NCBI GenBank assembly: GCA_937900045.1
Contig: CALCEB010000167.1
Location: forward strand, 1 to 38,041
Direction: 5' to 3'
Length of the DNA stretch: 38,041 bases
Source of the DNA: an uncultured Acidobacteriota bacterium
GTDB lineage: Bacteria > Acidobacteriota > Terriglobia > UBA7540
Each line of letters begins with the position of its first letter. Position 1 is the stretch's first letter. Positions 31,777 through 38,041 of the stretch are shown here, piece after piece. Under the pieces are notes generated by a model. That model saw nothing but the letters and a program-made list of their open reading frames with translations. It searched no databases and was not told the DNA's origin. Position numbers and translations under genes: made by a program.

Positions 31777-32442
31777 GTGAGCCTGATCCGGGAAGAAGAT
31801 AAAAGCGCTATCGGCGACGTGCTGAAATCCCTGGTAAATCCGGTGAAGTTGGTTCACTTCACCCAGGAGCTCAATCTGCCGTACGGCAGGGAGGCCCGGG
31901 AACTGCTTCAGGATCTTGCGGCGCTTTCCGATAAATTGTCCGTGGAGGTTTTCAACCTTCTGCTGGACAAAGAGAGAGTTGCCGAGTATGGGATTGATAA
32001 AGGTCCGGCAACGATCGTGAGGAATGGCAAGGACTACGGAATCCGCCTCTACGGTTTGCCTGCGGGCTACGAATTCTCAACTCTGCTCGATGCCATCATC
32101 GCGGTCTCGCAAGGCGACTCCGGTCTTGAAGCCGAAACCAGGAAGAAGCTTCAGGAAATCTCCCGGCCTGTCCATCTCCAGGTTTTCACGACACCCACTT
32201 GACCTCATTGTCCCCGGGCCGTGCGCCTGGCTCATCGCTTTGCGATGGAGAATGACTTGATCCGGGCCGATATGGTAGAAGCTACGGAATTCCCTGATCT
32301 TTCCACGCGATATCATGTCTACGCTGTTCCCAAGACGGTCATCAATGAGAACGCTTTCATTGAAGGATCAGCCCCGGAAGGGCAGCTCATCGAAGCCATC
32401 GTGAATGCCCTCGAAGAAAACACTCGAAAGAGTGAGAGCTGA
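31777..32442 (+). CDS. Tandem thioredoxin-fold oxidoreductase with in-frame TGA at the active-site Cys (candidate selenoprotein)
   Basis: 221 residues if the TGA at 32200-32202 is read through. The GTG at 31777 has GGAGG eight bases upstream. The protein resembles the PDO / AhpF-N-terminal-like family: two thioredoxin folds, each usually with CxxC. In fold 1 the usual CxxC site reads LPYG (residues 34-37, FTQELNLPYGRE). In fold 2, VHLQVFTTPT is followed by TGA (position 142) and then PHCPRAVRLAHRF, with Cys145, and later YAVPKTVIN with the cis-Pro. The frame is identical on both sides and family similarity continues to the TGA at 32440-32442, so there is no frameshift. Sec at 142 would give UxxC. 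A nonsense mutation or base error (TGC or TGT to TGA) is the alternative. Physiological partners, such as a thioredoxin reductase, are not adjacent. Confidence 0.75.
32214..32230 (+). promoter_or_regulatory. Candidate bacterial SECIS stem-loop
   Basis: CCGGGC (32214-32219) pairs with GCCTGG (32225-32230), six pairs with one G-U, around the loop CGTGC. The loop begins 18 bases after the TGA and has G as its second base, followed by U, as bacterial SECIS loops tend to. A second hairpin, CATCGC-TTT-GCGATG, follows at 32233-32247. Short GC stems arise easily by chance in coding DNA, so this is supporting evidence only. Confidence 0.4.
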
Positions 32443-32460
32443 GGCAGCAAGGAACCCAAA

Positions 32461-32982
32461 TTATTTGTCGTATCGCAGCACGGTGTGGACATCGTAGCCC
32501 GGCAATCGATGCCTGCCCTTCAGAAAGTCTAATTCGATCAGAAATCCCAGTCCCGCCACTTTCCCACCAAGCCGTTCCACCATGCCCGCTACGGCAGACG
32601 CCGTTCCACCGGTCGCCAGCAGATCGTCTATGATGAGCACTTGTTGTCCTTCAGAAATGCCGTCGCGATGGACCTCCAGCGCGTCCGTCCCGTACTCCAG
32701 GTTGTAAGTGGCCTTTTCAACGGGCGCGGGAAGCTTCTTTGGCTTTCGGACCGGCACGAAGCCGGCATTCAACCGGTAAGCCACCATCGGGGCGAAAATA
32801 AATCCCCTCGCTTCAATACCCACCACGCGGTCAATCGAGCGGCCCACGTAATGGTTCGCTAAGGCATCCACGGCGCGATGCAGGCCGACGGGATCCTTCA
32901 GCAGAGTGGTAATGTCATAAAACAAAATTCCCGGTTTGGGAAAGTCCGGAATTTCTCGAACCAGCTTCTTCAGCTCTTCCAC
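32461..32982 (-). CDS. apt: Adenine phosphoribosyltransferase
   Basis: 173 residues. FPKPGILFYDITTLLKDP and VVGIEARGFIFAPMVAYRL are typical of Apt; the PRPP loop is VLIIDDLLATGGTASA. It converts adenine and PRPP to AMP in purine salvage. The start is GTG at 32982 with GGGAGG close upstream. The gene is convergent with the thioredoxin-fold gene, with 18 bases between the stops. Confidence 0.95.
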   Translation of the reverse strand: MEELKKLVREIPDFPKPGILFYDITTLLKDPVGLHRAVDALANHYVGRSIDRVVGIEARGFIFAPMVAYRLNAGFVPVRKPKKLPAPVEKATYNLEYGTDALEVHRDGISEGQQVLIIDDLLATGGTASAVAGMVERLGGKVAGLGFLIELDFLKGRHRLPGYDVHTVLRYDK

Positions 32983-33061
32983 ACAACCTCCCGTATCGCC
33001 TGCGCTTATTTTCAGGAAGCAAAAAACCTAGGCCCGGAACCATCGAACCATTCCAAGGCAG

Positions 33062-34057
33062 TCACTGGCCAGCGCCCGAGCGATGCCAGTTCCAAGCACT
33101 CGTCACAATCTGGTCCAGGCTCGAATGCTGCGGCGTCCACTTCAAAAGCTTTTGAGCTTGTAAAGATTCAGCGACTAGCGAGGGTGGATCTCCGGCCCGG
33201 CGCGGGGCTTCGCTAAAAGGAACAGGCCGTGCGCCACCGCTGGTCCTGGCCACGCAGCGATTCACCGCGTCGATCACCGTGCGCACCGAATGGCCTTCTC
33301 CCGTGCCCAGATTCAGCGCGGTGCTCTCTCCGCCTTCCACCAGGAAGTGCAGCGCCCGCACATGAGCTTCCGCCAGATCGGCCACGTGAATATAGTCCCG
33401 GATTGCCGTGCCATCCGGCGTGGGATAGTCCGTGCCGTAAATCTCAACTTGTGGAATCTGGCCGAGGGCGGCTTTGATCACCAGCGGAATCAGGTGGCTC
33501 TCAGGATCATGTCCCTCGCCCAATTCGCCTTCGAGATCCGCCCCGGAAGCATTGAAGTAGCGCAGCGCCGCCCAGCGGATGCCGTAAGCGTTCCCATACC
33601 AGTGCAAAATCCGTTCCACCGCGAGCTTCGAATCACCATAAGGGCTCACCGGACTGGCCGGATGATCCTCCGGGATCGGTACTTTGAGCGGCGTTCCATA
33701 GATTGCAGCGGAAGATGAAAACACAATGTGCTTCACGCCGTGTTCGAGCATCGCGTCCAAAAGCTCAAGACTTCCGGCCGTGTTGATGCGGAAATATTTG
33801 CTGGGATTTCGCACGGACTCACCCACTTGGATCACTCCCGCAAAATGAATGACCGCGTCGATTTGATTTTGCCGGAAACATTGGCGCAGAAAATCCGAAT
33901 TCAGGATGTCGCCCTCCAGAAATTTCCCCCACTTGACCGCCCATCGATGACCGCCGCTCAAATCGTCCAGCACCAGGACATCATGCCCGGTCTTCGCCAG
34001 CGCCTTCGCCGTGTGGCTCCCAATGTAGCCCGCCCCGCCCGTCACTAGAACCTGCAT
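33062..34057 (-). CDS. galE: UDP-glucose 4-epimerase
   Basis: 331 residues of extended short-chain dehydrogenase. MQVLVTGGAGYIGSHTAKAL is the NAD-binding start, VIHFAGVIQVGESV the substrate loop, VFSSSAAIYG the catalytic Ser region and YGDSK the YxxxK pair. RDYIHVADLAEAHVRAL and LNLGTGEGHSV are standard for GalE. It interconverts UDP-glucose and UDP-galactose, linking to galU. GGAGAG precedes the ATG at 34057. Confidence 0.95.
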   Translation of the reverse strand: MQVLVTGGAGYIGSHTAKALAKTGHDVLVLDDLSGGHRWAVKWGKFLEGDILNSDFLRQCFRQNQIDAVIHFAGVIQVGESVRNPSKYFRINTAGSLELLDAMLEHGVKHIVFSSSAAIYGTPLKVPIPEDHPASPVSPYGDSKLAVERILHWYGNAYGIRWAALRYFNASGADLEGELGEGHDPESHLIPLVIKAALGQIPQVEIYGTDYPTPDGTAIRDYIHVADLAEAHVRALHFLVEGGESTALNLGTGEGHSVRTVIDAVNRCVARTSGGARPVPFSEAPRRAGDPPSLVAESLQAQKLLKWTPQHSSLDQIVTSAWNWHRSGAGQ

Positions 34058-34113
34058 GAATTCACTCTCCGCTGTGCGTCAAGTCTACCGGTATGCCTTA
34101 TCCAATCCCCCGG

Positions 34114-35019
34114 CTATTCACCTGACCCTTCGCTCGCATACCTCTTGCTGATATCCGAATACGCATCAATTCTGCGATCCCGCAGGAAAGGCCAATTGCG
34201 GCGAACCTCCTCAATGCGCCCGGGATCAATCTCCACGATCAGGTTTTCTTCCTGTTCGGCGGAAGCCTCCGCCACGACAACCCCAAAAGGGTCACAAACG
34301 AAAGAAGAACCCCAAAACTCAATTCCGGCGGCTTCTGCGGACGGCTTCTCGTGGCCCGTCCGATTCACTGCCGCGACGTAAACGCCGTTGGCAATGGCGT
34401 GACCGCGTTGAATCGTCCGCCAGGCATCGTGCTGATCTCTTCCATACTGCTCCTTTTCGGCAGGATGCCAGCCAATTGCGGTCGGATAAAAAATCACCTG
34501 TCCTCCGCGCAAAGCCGCCAGCCGCGCGCCCTCCGGGAACCACTGGTCCCAACATATCAGAACGGAAATTTTCCCCACTGGGGTGTCGAAGGCACGAAAT
34601 CCCATATCGCCCGGAGTGAAATAATATTTTTCATAGTAGGCGGGGTCATCCGGAATGTGCATCTTCCGGTAAACTCCCAACACTTCTCCTTCAGGACTCA
34701 AGATTGCCGAACTGTTGTGATAAATTCCGGGCGCCCGCTTTTCAAAAATGGGTGTGACCAGGGTCGTCTGGGTCTTGGACGCAACTTTACCCAGGGCCTC
34801 GGTGGTGGGTCCCGGAATCGATTCCGCCAGGTCGAACAAGGCGGGATCCTCGCGCTGGCAAAAATAAGGCGAAAGGAAGAGCTCCGGCAGACAGATGATT
34901 TCGGCTCCCGCCACAGCCGCTTGCTGAATGCGTTTGATGGCATGAGAGAGGTTTTGTGCCGGGTCCTGAACCATGGCCATCTGGATCAACCCAATTTTGA
35001 ACTTACCGGCGTCCGTCAT
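34114..35019 (-). CDS. aguB: N-carbamoylputrescine amidase (nitrilase superfamily)
   Basis: 301 residues. The Glu-Lys-Cys triad is visible in LPELFLSPYFC (Glu46), VYRKMHIPDD (Lys) and VLICWDQWFPEGARL (Cys). The PxYxxKYYFTPGD segment and GWHPAEK are typical of AguB, which turns N-carbamoylputrescine into putrescine, ammonia and CO2. The partner agmatine deiminase (aguA) is not in the window. The ATG at 35019 has only a weak AGGAT upstream. Another amidase of the family cannot be excluded. Confidence 0.88.
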   Translation of the reverse strand: MTDAGKFKIGLIQMAMVQDPAQNLSHAIKRIQQAAVAGAEIICLPELFLSPYFCQREDPALFDLAESIPGPTTEALGKVASKTQTTLVTPIFEKRAPGIYHNSSAILSPEGEVLGVYRKMHIPDDPAYYEKYYFTPGDMGFRAFDTPVGKISVLICWDQWFPEGARLAALRGGQVIFYPTAIGWHPAEKEQYGRDQHDAWRTIQRGHAIANGVYVAAVNRTGHEKPSAEAAGIEFWGSSFVCDPFGVVVAEASAEQEENLIVEIDPGRIEEVRRNWPFLRDRRIDAYSDISKRYASEGSGE

Positions 35020-35342
35020 GAAAATATCCTATATGCATCTTGTCCGGACTCCAAGAAAATCTCTTAGGAGCCGGGGAGTCCGCCCAAAACCGGAGCGCCG
35101 TCCGCCGCCACTGCGTCCATTTCAGGTGGTGGCGCAGTTTGTTTGCCGTAGCAGCGTTCTGTGACCCCCGAACTTGAATTCTCAACGATTTCCAGCGATT
35201 CCTGTCAGGGCAAGCTCCGAGCGCCGCTACAGCAAAATGAGCTACTACCCCAACTCAGTTCTGCTTGACTTCAATCCGGGCGCCGGATAGATTTCAAGAC
35301 TAGTCCTTTTAATGGGTTCGTTCTGAACTTCCGGAGAAAACA
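35020..35342. other. Divergent intergenic region with repeat fragments
   Basis: This 323-base gap contains a partial copy of the 59-base repeat family (GGTGGCGCAGTTTG, 35128-35141), a GCTACAG end near 35226-35232, the promoter at 35265-35293 and a single AATGGGTTCGTT (about 35311-35322) resembling the unit of repeat element B. Confidence 0.55.
35265..35293 (+). promoter_or_regulatory. Sigma-70-type promoter upstream of the MlaE-like gene
   Basis: TTGACT (35265-35270), a 17-base spacer and TAGATT (35288-35293) lie about 50 bases before the TTG start at 35343. Confidence 0.65.
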
Positions 35343-36110
35343 TTGATCGAAGGCTACTTCAAGCGCAAGGTTCTGGCGCTCCAGGACTTTACTCAACTCA
35401 CGGCCAGTGCTTTCCTCAATGCATTCTCGGCGCCGCGCTACTACATTGACACGGTCGCCCAGATGGACGCCATCGGAGTCGGTTCGCTGTCGATCGTCTT
35501 GCTGACCGGCTTTTTCACCGGCGCCATCTTGGCGCTCCAAACCTATCGCACCCTGCAAAGCTTTGGCGAAGTCGACTTGATGGGTGAAGCCGTTGCGATT
35601 TCCCTGGTGCGGGAGCTTGGGCCCGTGCTCACCGCGATCGTCGTCGCAGGCCGCAACAGCTCCGGCATCGCCTCGGAAATCGGCTCCATGCTGGTCAGCG
35701 AGCAAATTGACGCCCTGCGCGCGCTGGGCACCGACCCTTCAAGGAAGCTGGTTACACCGCGGGTTTATGCCACGCTCATCATGTTGCCAGTGCTCACCAT
35801 CCTTTCGGATTTCATCGGCTTGATTGGCGGCTACTTGGTCAGTTCCAGTGTGGCCAAGTTAACCAGCGCTGAGTACTGGACCATGGCTTACCAATCTCTC
35901 ACCCTCCACGACGTTGCTCAAGGTCTCGTCAAACCCATTATCTTTGGAGCCATCATAGCTCTGGTGGGCTGTTACTTCGGCCTGAACACCGAAGGAGGAA
36001 CGCAGGGAGTGGGGCGTTCCACGACGCAAGCTGTGGTGGTCGCTTCCGTGCTGATCATTCTCGTCGACTTTTTCATCGGACGTTTTCTGATCGGGATTCA
36101 TTTCTCCTGA
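35343..36110 (+). CDS. MlaE/YrbE-family phospholipid-transport permease
   Basis: 255 residues with five or so membrane segments. TGFFTGAILALQTYRTL, LVRELGPVLTAIVVAGRNSS and SEIGSMLVSEQIDALRALGT are the MlaE permease signature, and LIGGYLVSS and CYFGLNTEGGTQGVGRSTT complete it. MlaE works with the MlaF ATPase and an MCE protein to move phospholipids between inner and outer membrane. Neither partner follows; the next gene is a dehydrogenase. The start is TTG at 35343 with GGAG seven bases upstream. Confidence 0.92.
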   Translation: MIEGYFKRKVLALQDFTQLTASAFLNAFSAPRYYIDTVAQMDAIGVGSLSIVLLTGFFTGAILALQTYRTLQSFGEVDLMGEAVAISLVRELGPVLTAIVVAGRNSSGIASEIGSMLVSEQIDALRALGTDPSRKLVTPRVYATLIMLPVLTILSDFIGLIGGYLVSSSVAKLTSAEYWTMAYQSLTLHDVAQGLVKPIIFGAIIALVGCYFGLNTEGGTQGVGRSTTQAVVVASVLIILVDFFIGRFLIGIHFS

Positions 36111-36179
36111 ATTCAACTTTCCCCTACGGGTCCTCCGACCTGAAGCCCCATTCCCCAATATTTGCAGGAGACCAAAACC

Positions 36180-36977
36180 ATGATGCTGCCGGAAGAATCC
36201 CTGAAGGGAAAGGTCGCCATCATTACCGGAGGCGGAACGGGAATCGGCTTTGCAATTGCCAGCGAACTTGCAAGGCTTGGCTCCAAGCTGGTGCTGGCCA
36301 GCCGTTCTCCGGACCACCTGGAGCCTGCCGCCCGCAATCTTGCCGCAAGCGGGAAGCAAGTGATGGCGTTTCCAATGGACGTTCGCGATCCCGAACAAGT
36401 CGATGCCCTGTGCCACACCACCATCGAGCGGTTTGGGCGCATCGATATCCTTGTCAACAACGCCGCAGGCAACTTCATCTGCCCCACGGAAAAATTGTCC
36501 GTGAATGGGTGGAACGCGGTGGTGAACATCGTCCTGAACGGCACGTTCTACTGCTCTCGCGCCGCTGGCCTGCGCATGATTGCGCAAGGCGGCGGTGGCG
36601 CCATTCTGAATATCGTCGCCACTTATGCCTGGACCGGCGGCCCGGGCACCATCCATTCCGCCTCCGCCAAAGCCGGCGTGGTGGCCATGACCCGGACGCT
36701 GGCCGTGGAGTGGGCGAAGCACAGCATCCGGGTGAACGCCATCGCGCCGGGCCCGGTGGAAACCAGCGGCGCCGGTGGACAGCTCTGGGCCACGGCCGAA
36801 GCCCGCGCTGCCATGATCCGGGAAGTGCCCAGGGGGCGCATTGGCCAGCCCGAGGAAATTGCCAACGCCGCAGCTTACCTTGTCTCTGATTTTGCAGATT
36901 TCATCACCGGTGAAGTTCTTGTGGTGGATGGCGGAATGTGGCTCGGCAAGGGAATGTTTCCCGGTGGGCCGGCATAA
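36180..36977 (+). CDS. Short-chain dehydrogenase, 2,4-dienoyl-CoA-reductase-like
   Basis: 265 residues. KGKVAIITGGGTGIGFAIAS is the TGxxxGIG cofactor site, LVNNAAGNF the NNAAG motif. The normal catalytic YxxxK is missing: the segment is TIHSASAKAG, with Ser in place of Tyr and the Lys retained. This replacement is typical of the 2,4-dienoyl-CoA reductase branch, which helps beta-oxidation of unsaturated fatty acids using NADPH. CAGGAG (36165-36170) precedes the ATG at 36180. The gene follows the MlaE-like gene by 69 bases and may share its transcript. Confidence 0.85.
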   Translation: MMLPEESLKGKVAIITGGGTGIGFAIASELARLGSKLVLASRSPDHLEPAARNLAASGKQVMAFPMDVRDPEQVDALCHTTIERFGRIDILVNNAAGNFICPTEKLSVNGWNAVVNIVLNGTFYCSRAAGLRMIAQGGGGAILNIVATYAWTGGPGTIHSASAKAGVVAMTRTLAVEWAKHSIRVNAIAPGPVETSGAGGQLWATAEARAAMIREVPRGRIGQPEEIANAAAYLVSDFADFITGEVLVVDGGMWLGKGMFPGGPA

Positions 36978-36980
36978 TCC

Positions 36981-38041
36981 CTAACCTCCATTATTCACGG
37001 TCTTCGCAGCCGGGACGCGAAGCGCCGGAACCTTCGCGTTGCGCATCAAGTCATTTAGCGACGAAAGGTCCTTGGCCCGCATTGATTCCCACTTAGCCAT
37101 CAACGGATCCAACCGCTGATTGAGCGACTGGAACACATCAAAGCACTGCAGGGTGGGCGCATGATCCGCGCTTTCGACCGTGGCTTCGAGCACAGAATAC
37201 TTGCCATCCAGCCGGAGCGGGTAATCCAGCGAATCTTCGGAAGCGGTAATCTGCGGATCAATCAGGGCATTGACCAAATTCTTGAGCTTGGCATCAAGGT
37301 CGTTGGCAGCTTTCACGACCGCCTGCTGACTGGAGTGTCCCGCCAGATCTTTGGTCAATGCTGCAAGCTGAGCTTCAAGGCTTTGAGCCTGGCTCACCGT
37401 GTTATCAATCTGGGTAAGGCGTCCTCGAATATCCAGCGCCAGTTGGAGTTGCTTGTCCAATTCCGCCCGCGTGGATTTAAGCCGTGGATCGAGCTTCACG
37501 GTCAAGGGCGCCGTGAAAGTTTTTCCCTCTGCCGTGAGCTTCACCTGATATTCTCCCGGCACAATCAAGGGACCATCCAGTCCACTTTCATATTCATAGA
37601 GATTGTAGTTGTCAATCTTGGCCGCATCCTCATAGCGTAGATCCCACACAAAGCGGTTCAAGCCGGCTTTGGCAGGAAGCTGGTGGCCGGATCTTTTTAG
37701 GGCCGGTATGGCCTCCTGCTGTTCTTTTTCTTGCGGCTTCAAACTGCTGAATTGGCGCACCACCTTGCCGTTGCTGTCCAAGAACTCCAGCGTGACGGCC
37801 TGCTTCGGCGCAGGTTTGGTCTTCAGGTAGAAGTAAACAATCGCTCCGTTCGGCACGTTCTGTCCCACGGGTCCGTGCGGGTGGAAGCCGCCGCCACGAT
37901 GCGTGCGATAAGTCAAACGTGGCTTGAAAAGGTAAACGTTGGATTGAGGAGCTTGGCCCTGAGACTGGCGCAAAGGTGAGATGTCGTCCAGAATCCAGAA
38001 CGCCCGGCCGTGCGTCGCGGCTACCAAGTCATCGCGCTGGA
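36981..38041 (-). CDS. Asp-box (BNR/sortilin-like) exported protein, C-terminal part
   Basis: The frame runs off the right edge (…QRDDLVAATHGRAFWILDD at the boundary), so the propeller and start are missing and 353 codons remain. The visible part matches the end of the protein at 645-3812: HGRAFWILDDISPLRQ against FGRALWILDDLSPLRQ, then PVGQNVPNGAIVYFYLK against PVGQNPPDGAILDYYLK, and GLNRFVWDLRY against GMNRFVWNLRY. Its Ig-like segment (VTLEFLDSNGKVVRQFSS) and helical tail are conserved. It is convergent with the SDR gene, whose stop lies only a few bases away. Confidence 0.88.
   Translation of the reverse strand, partial: QRDDLVAATHGRAFWILDDISPLRQSQGQAPQSNVYLFKPRLTYRTHRGGGFHPHGPVGQNVPNGAIVYFYLKTKPAPKQAVTLEFLDSNGKVVRQFSSLKPQEKEQQEAIPALKRSGHQLPAKAGLNRFVWDLRYEDAAKIDNYNLYEYESGLDGPLIVPGEYQVKLTAEGKTFTAPLTVKLDPRLKSTRAELDKQLQLALDIRGRLTQIDNTVSQAQSLEAQLAALTKDLAGHSSQQAVVKAANDLDAKLKNLVNALIDPQITASEDSLDYPLRLDGKYSVLEATVESADHAPTLQCFDVFQSLNQRLDPLMAKWESMRAKDLSSLNDLMRNAKVPALRVPAAKTVNNGG

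Noticed and set aside
31747..32442. Two separate ORFs (31747-32202 and 32221-32442), or a frameshifted pseudogene
   Set aside because: Both pieces are in the same frame and join across one TGA at a conserved cysteine, so a frameshift is excluded. A single gene with TGA at the active site explains them better.

Overview
The window looks like chromosomal DNA from a Gram-negative bacterium of the Acidobacteriota type, probably a contig from a metagenome or draft assembly. The evidence is a GWxTD-domain protein, large secreted Asp-box (BNR/sortilin-like) proteins at both ends, the tail of a MacB/FtsX-type permease, a Tat-exported Gfo/Idh/MocA oxidoreductase, split heptose genes (kinase and adenylyltransferase in separate loci), outer-membrane functions (SurA, MlaE), and many short palindromic intergenic repeats of the 'GCTACAG' and 'TTCAGCC' kinds. 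No phylogenetic marker was tested, so the phylum is an inference. The first 36 bases are leftover Nextera adapter, so the left edge is a read or contig end.

Layout. 37-170: permease C-terminus. 645-3812: exported Asp-box beta-propeller protein. 4082-6762: a lipid-flavoured cluster with an MGDG-synthase-like glycosyltransferase divergent from a PHP-phosphoesterase/PAP2-phosphatase pair. 6902-8153: heptose-7-phosphate kinase and a Trm112-like protein. 8291-9371: a stand-alone exported FecR-like protein with a clear promoter and terminator. 9651-9732: tRNA-Leu(UAG). 9952-15296: a GT39-like membrane glycosyltransferase, a GWxTD protein and a probable outer-membrane barrel. 15402-22469: a tightly packed operon (heptose adenylyltransferase, mfd, surA-like, yhaM-like exonuclease, BlaI-type repressor), followed by a FabZ-like dehydratase and a tRNA-dihydrouridine synthase. 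24304-28007: rsmI, FmdB-type zinc ribbon, galU, tsaD. 28008-31776: a gene-poor accessory stretch holding one oxidoreductase, two related repeat elements and two small unlisted ORFs. 31777-32442: a thioredoxin-fold protein. 32461-36977: apt, galE, aguB, mlaE-like and a short-chain dehydrogenase. 36981-38041: C-terminal part of a second Asp-box protein.

The most notable observation is at 31777-32442. A two-domain thioredoxin-fold oxidoreductase (PDO / AhpF-N-terminal-like) reads in one continuous frame except for a TGA placed exactly at the first cysteine of its only remaining CxxC motif. This gives Thr-Pro-Thr-(TGA)-Pro-His-Cys, and a small stem-loop starts 12 bases after the TGA. It is a good candidate for a UxxC selenoprotein; a nonsense mutation or base-call error is the alternative. 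The N-terminal CxxC of the family is also missing, so the TGA position would carry all the redox chemistry.

A second point of interest is the pair of related elements at about 28065-28360 and 30471-30641, on either side of the oxidoreductase gene. They share an alignable backbone, but each is filled with its own version of an eight-base unit (TGGCTTTG in one, TGGGTTCG in the other). Between and beside them sit two short ORFs with convincing translation signals, each associated with the same AT-rich inverted repeat (ATATACTT...AAGTATAT).
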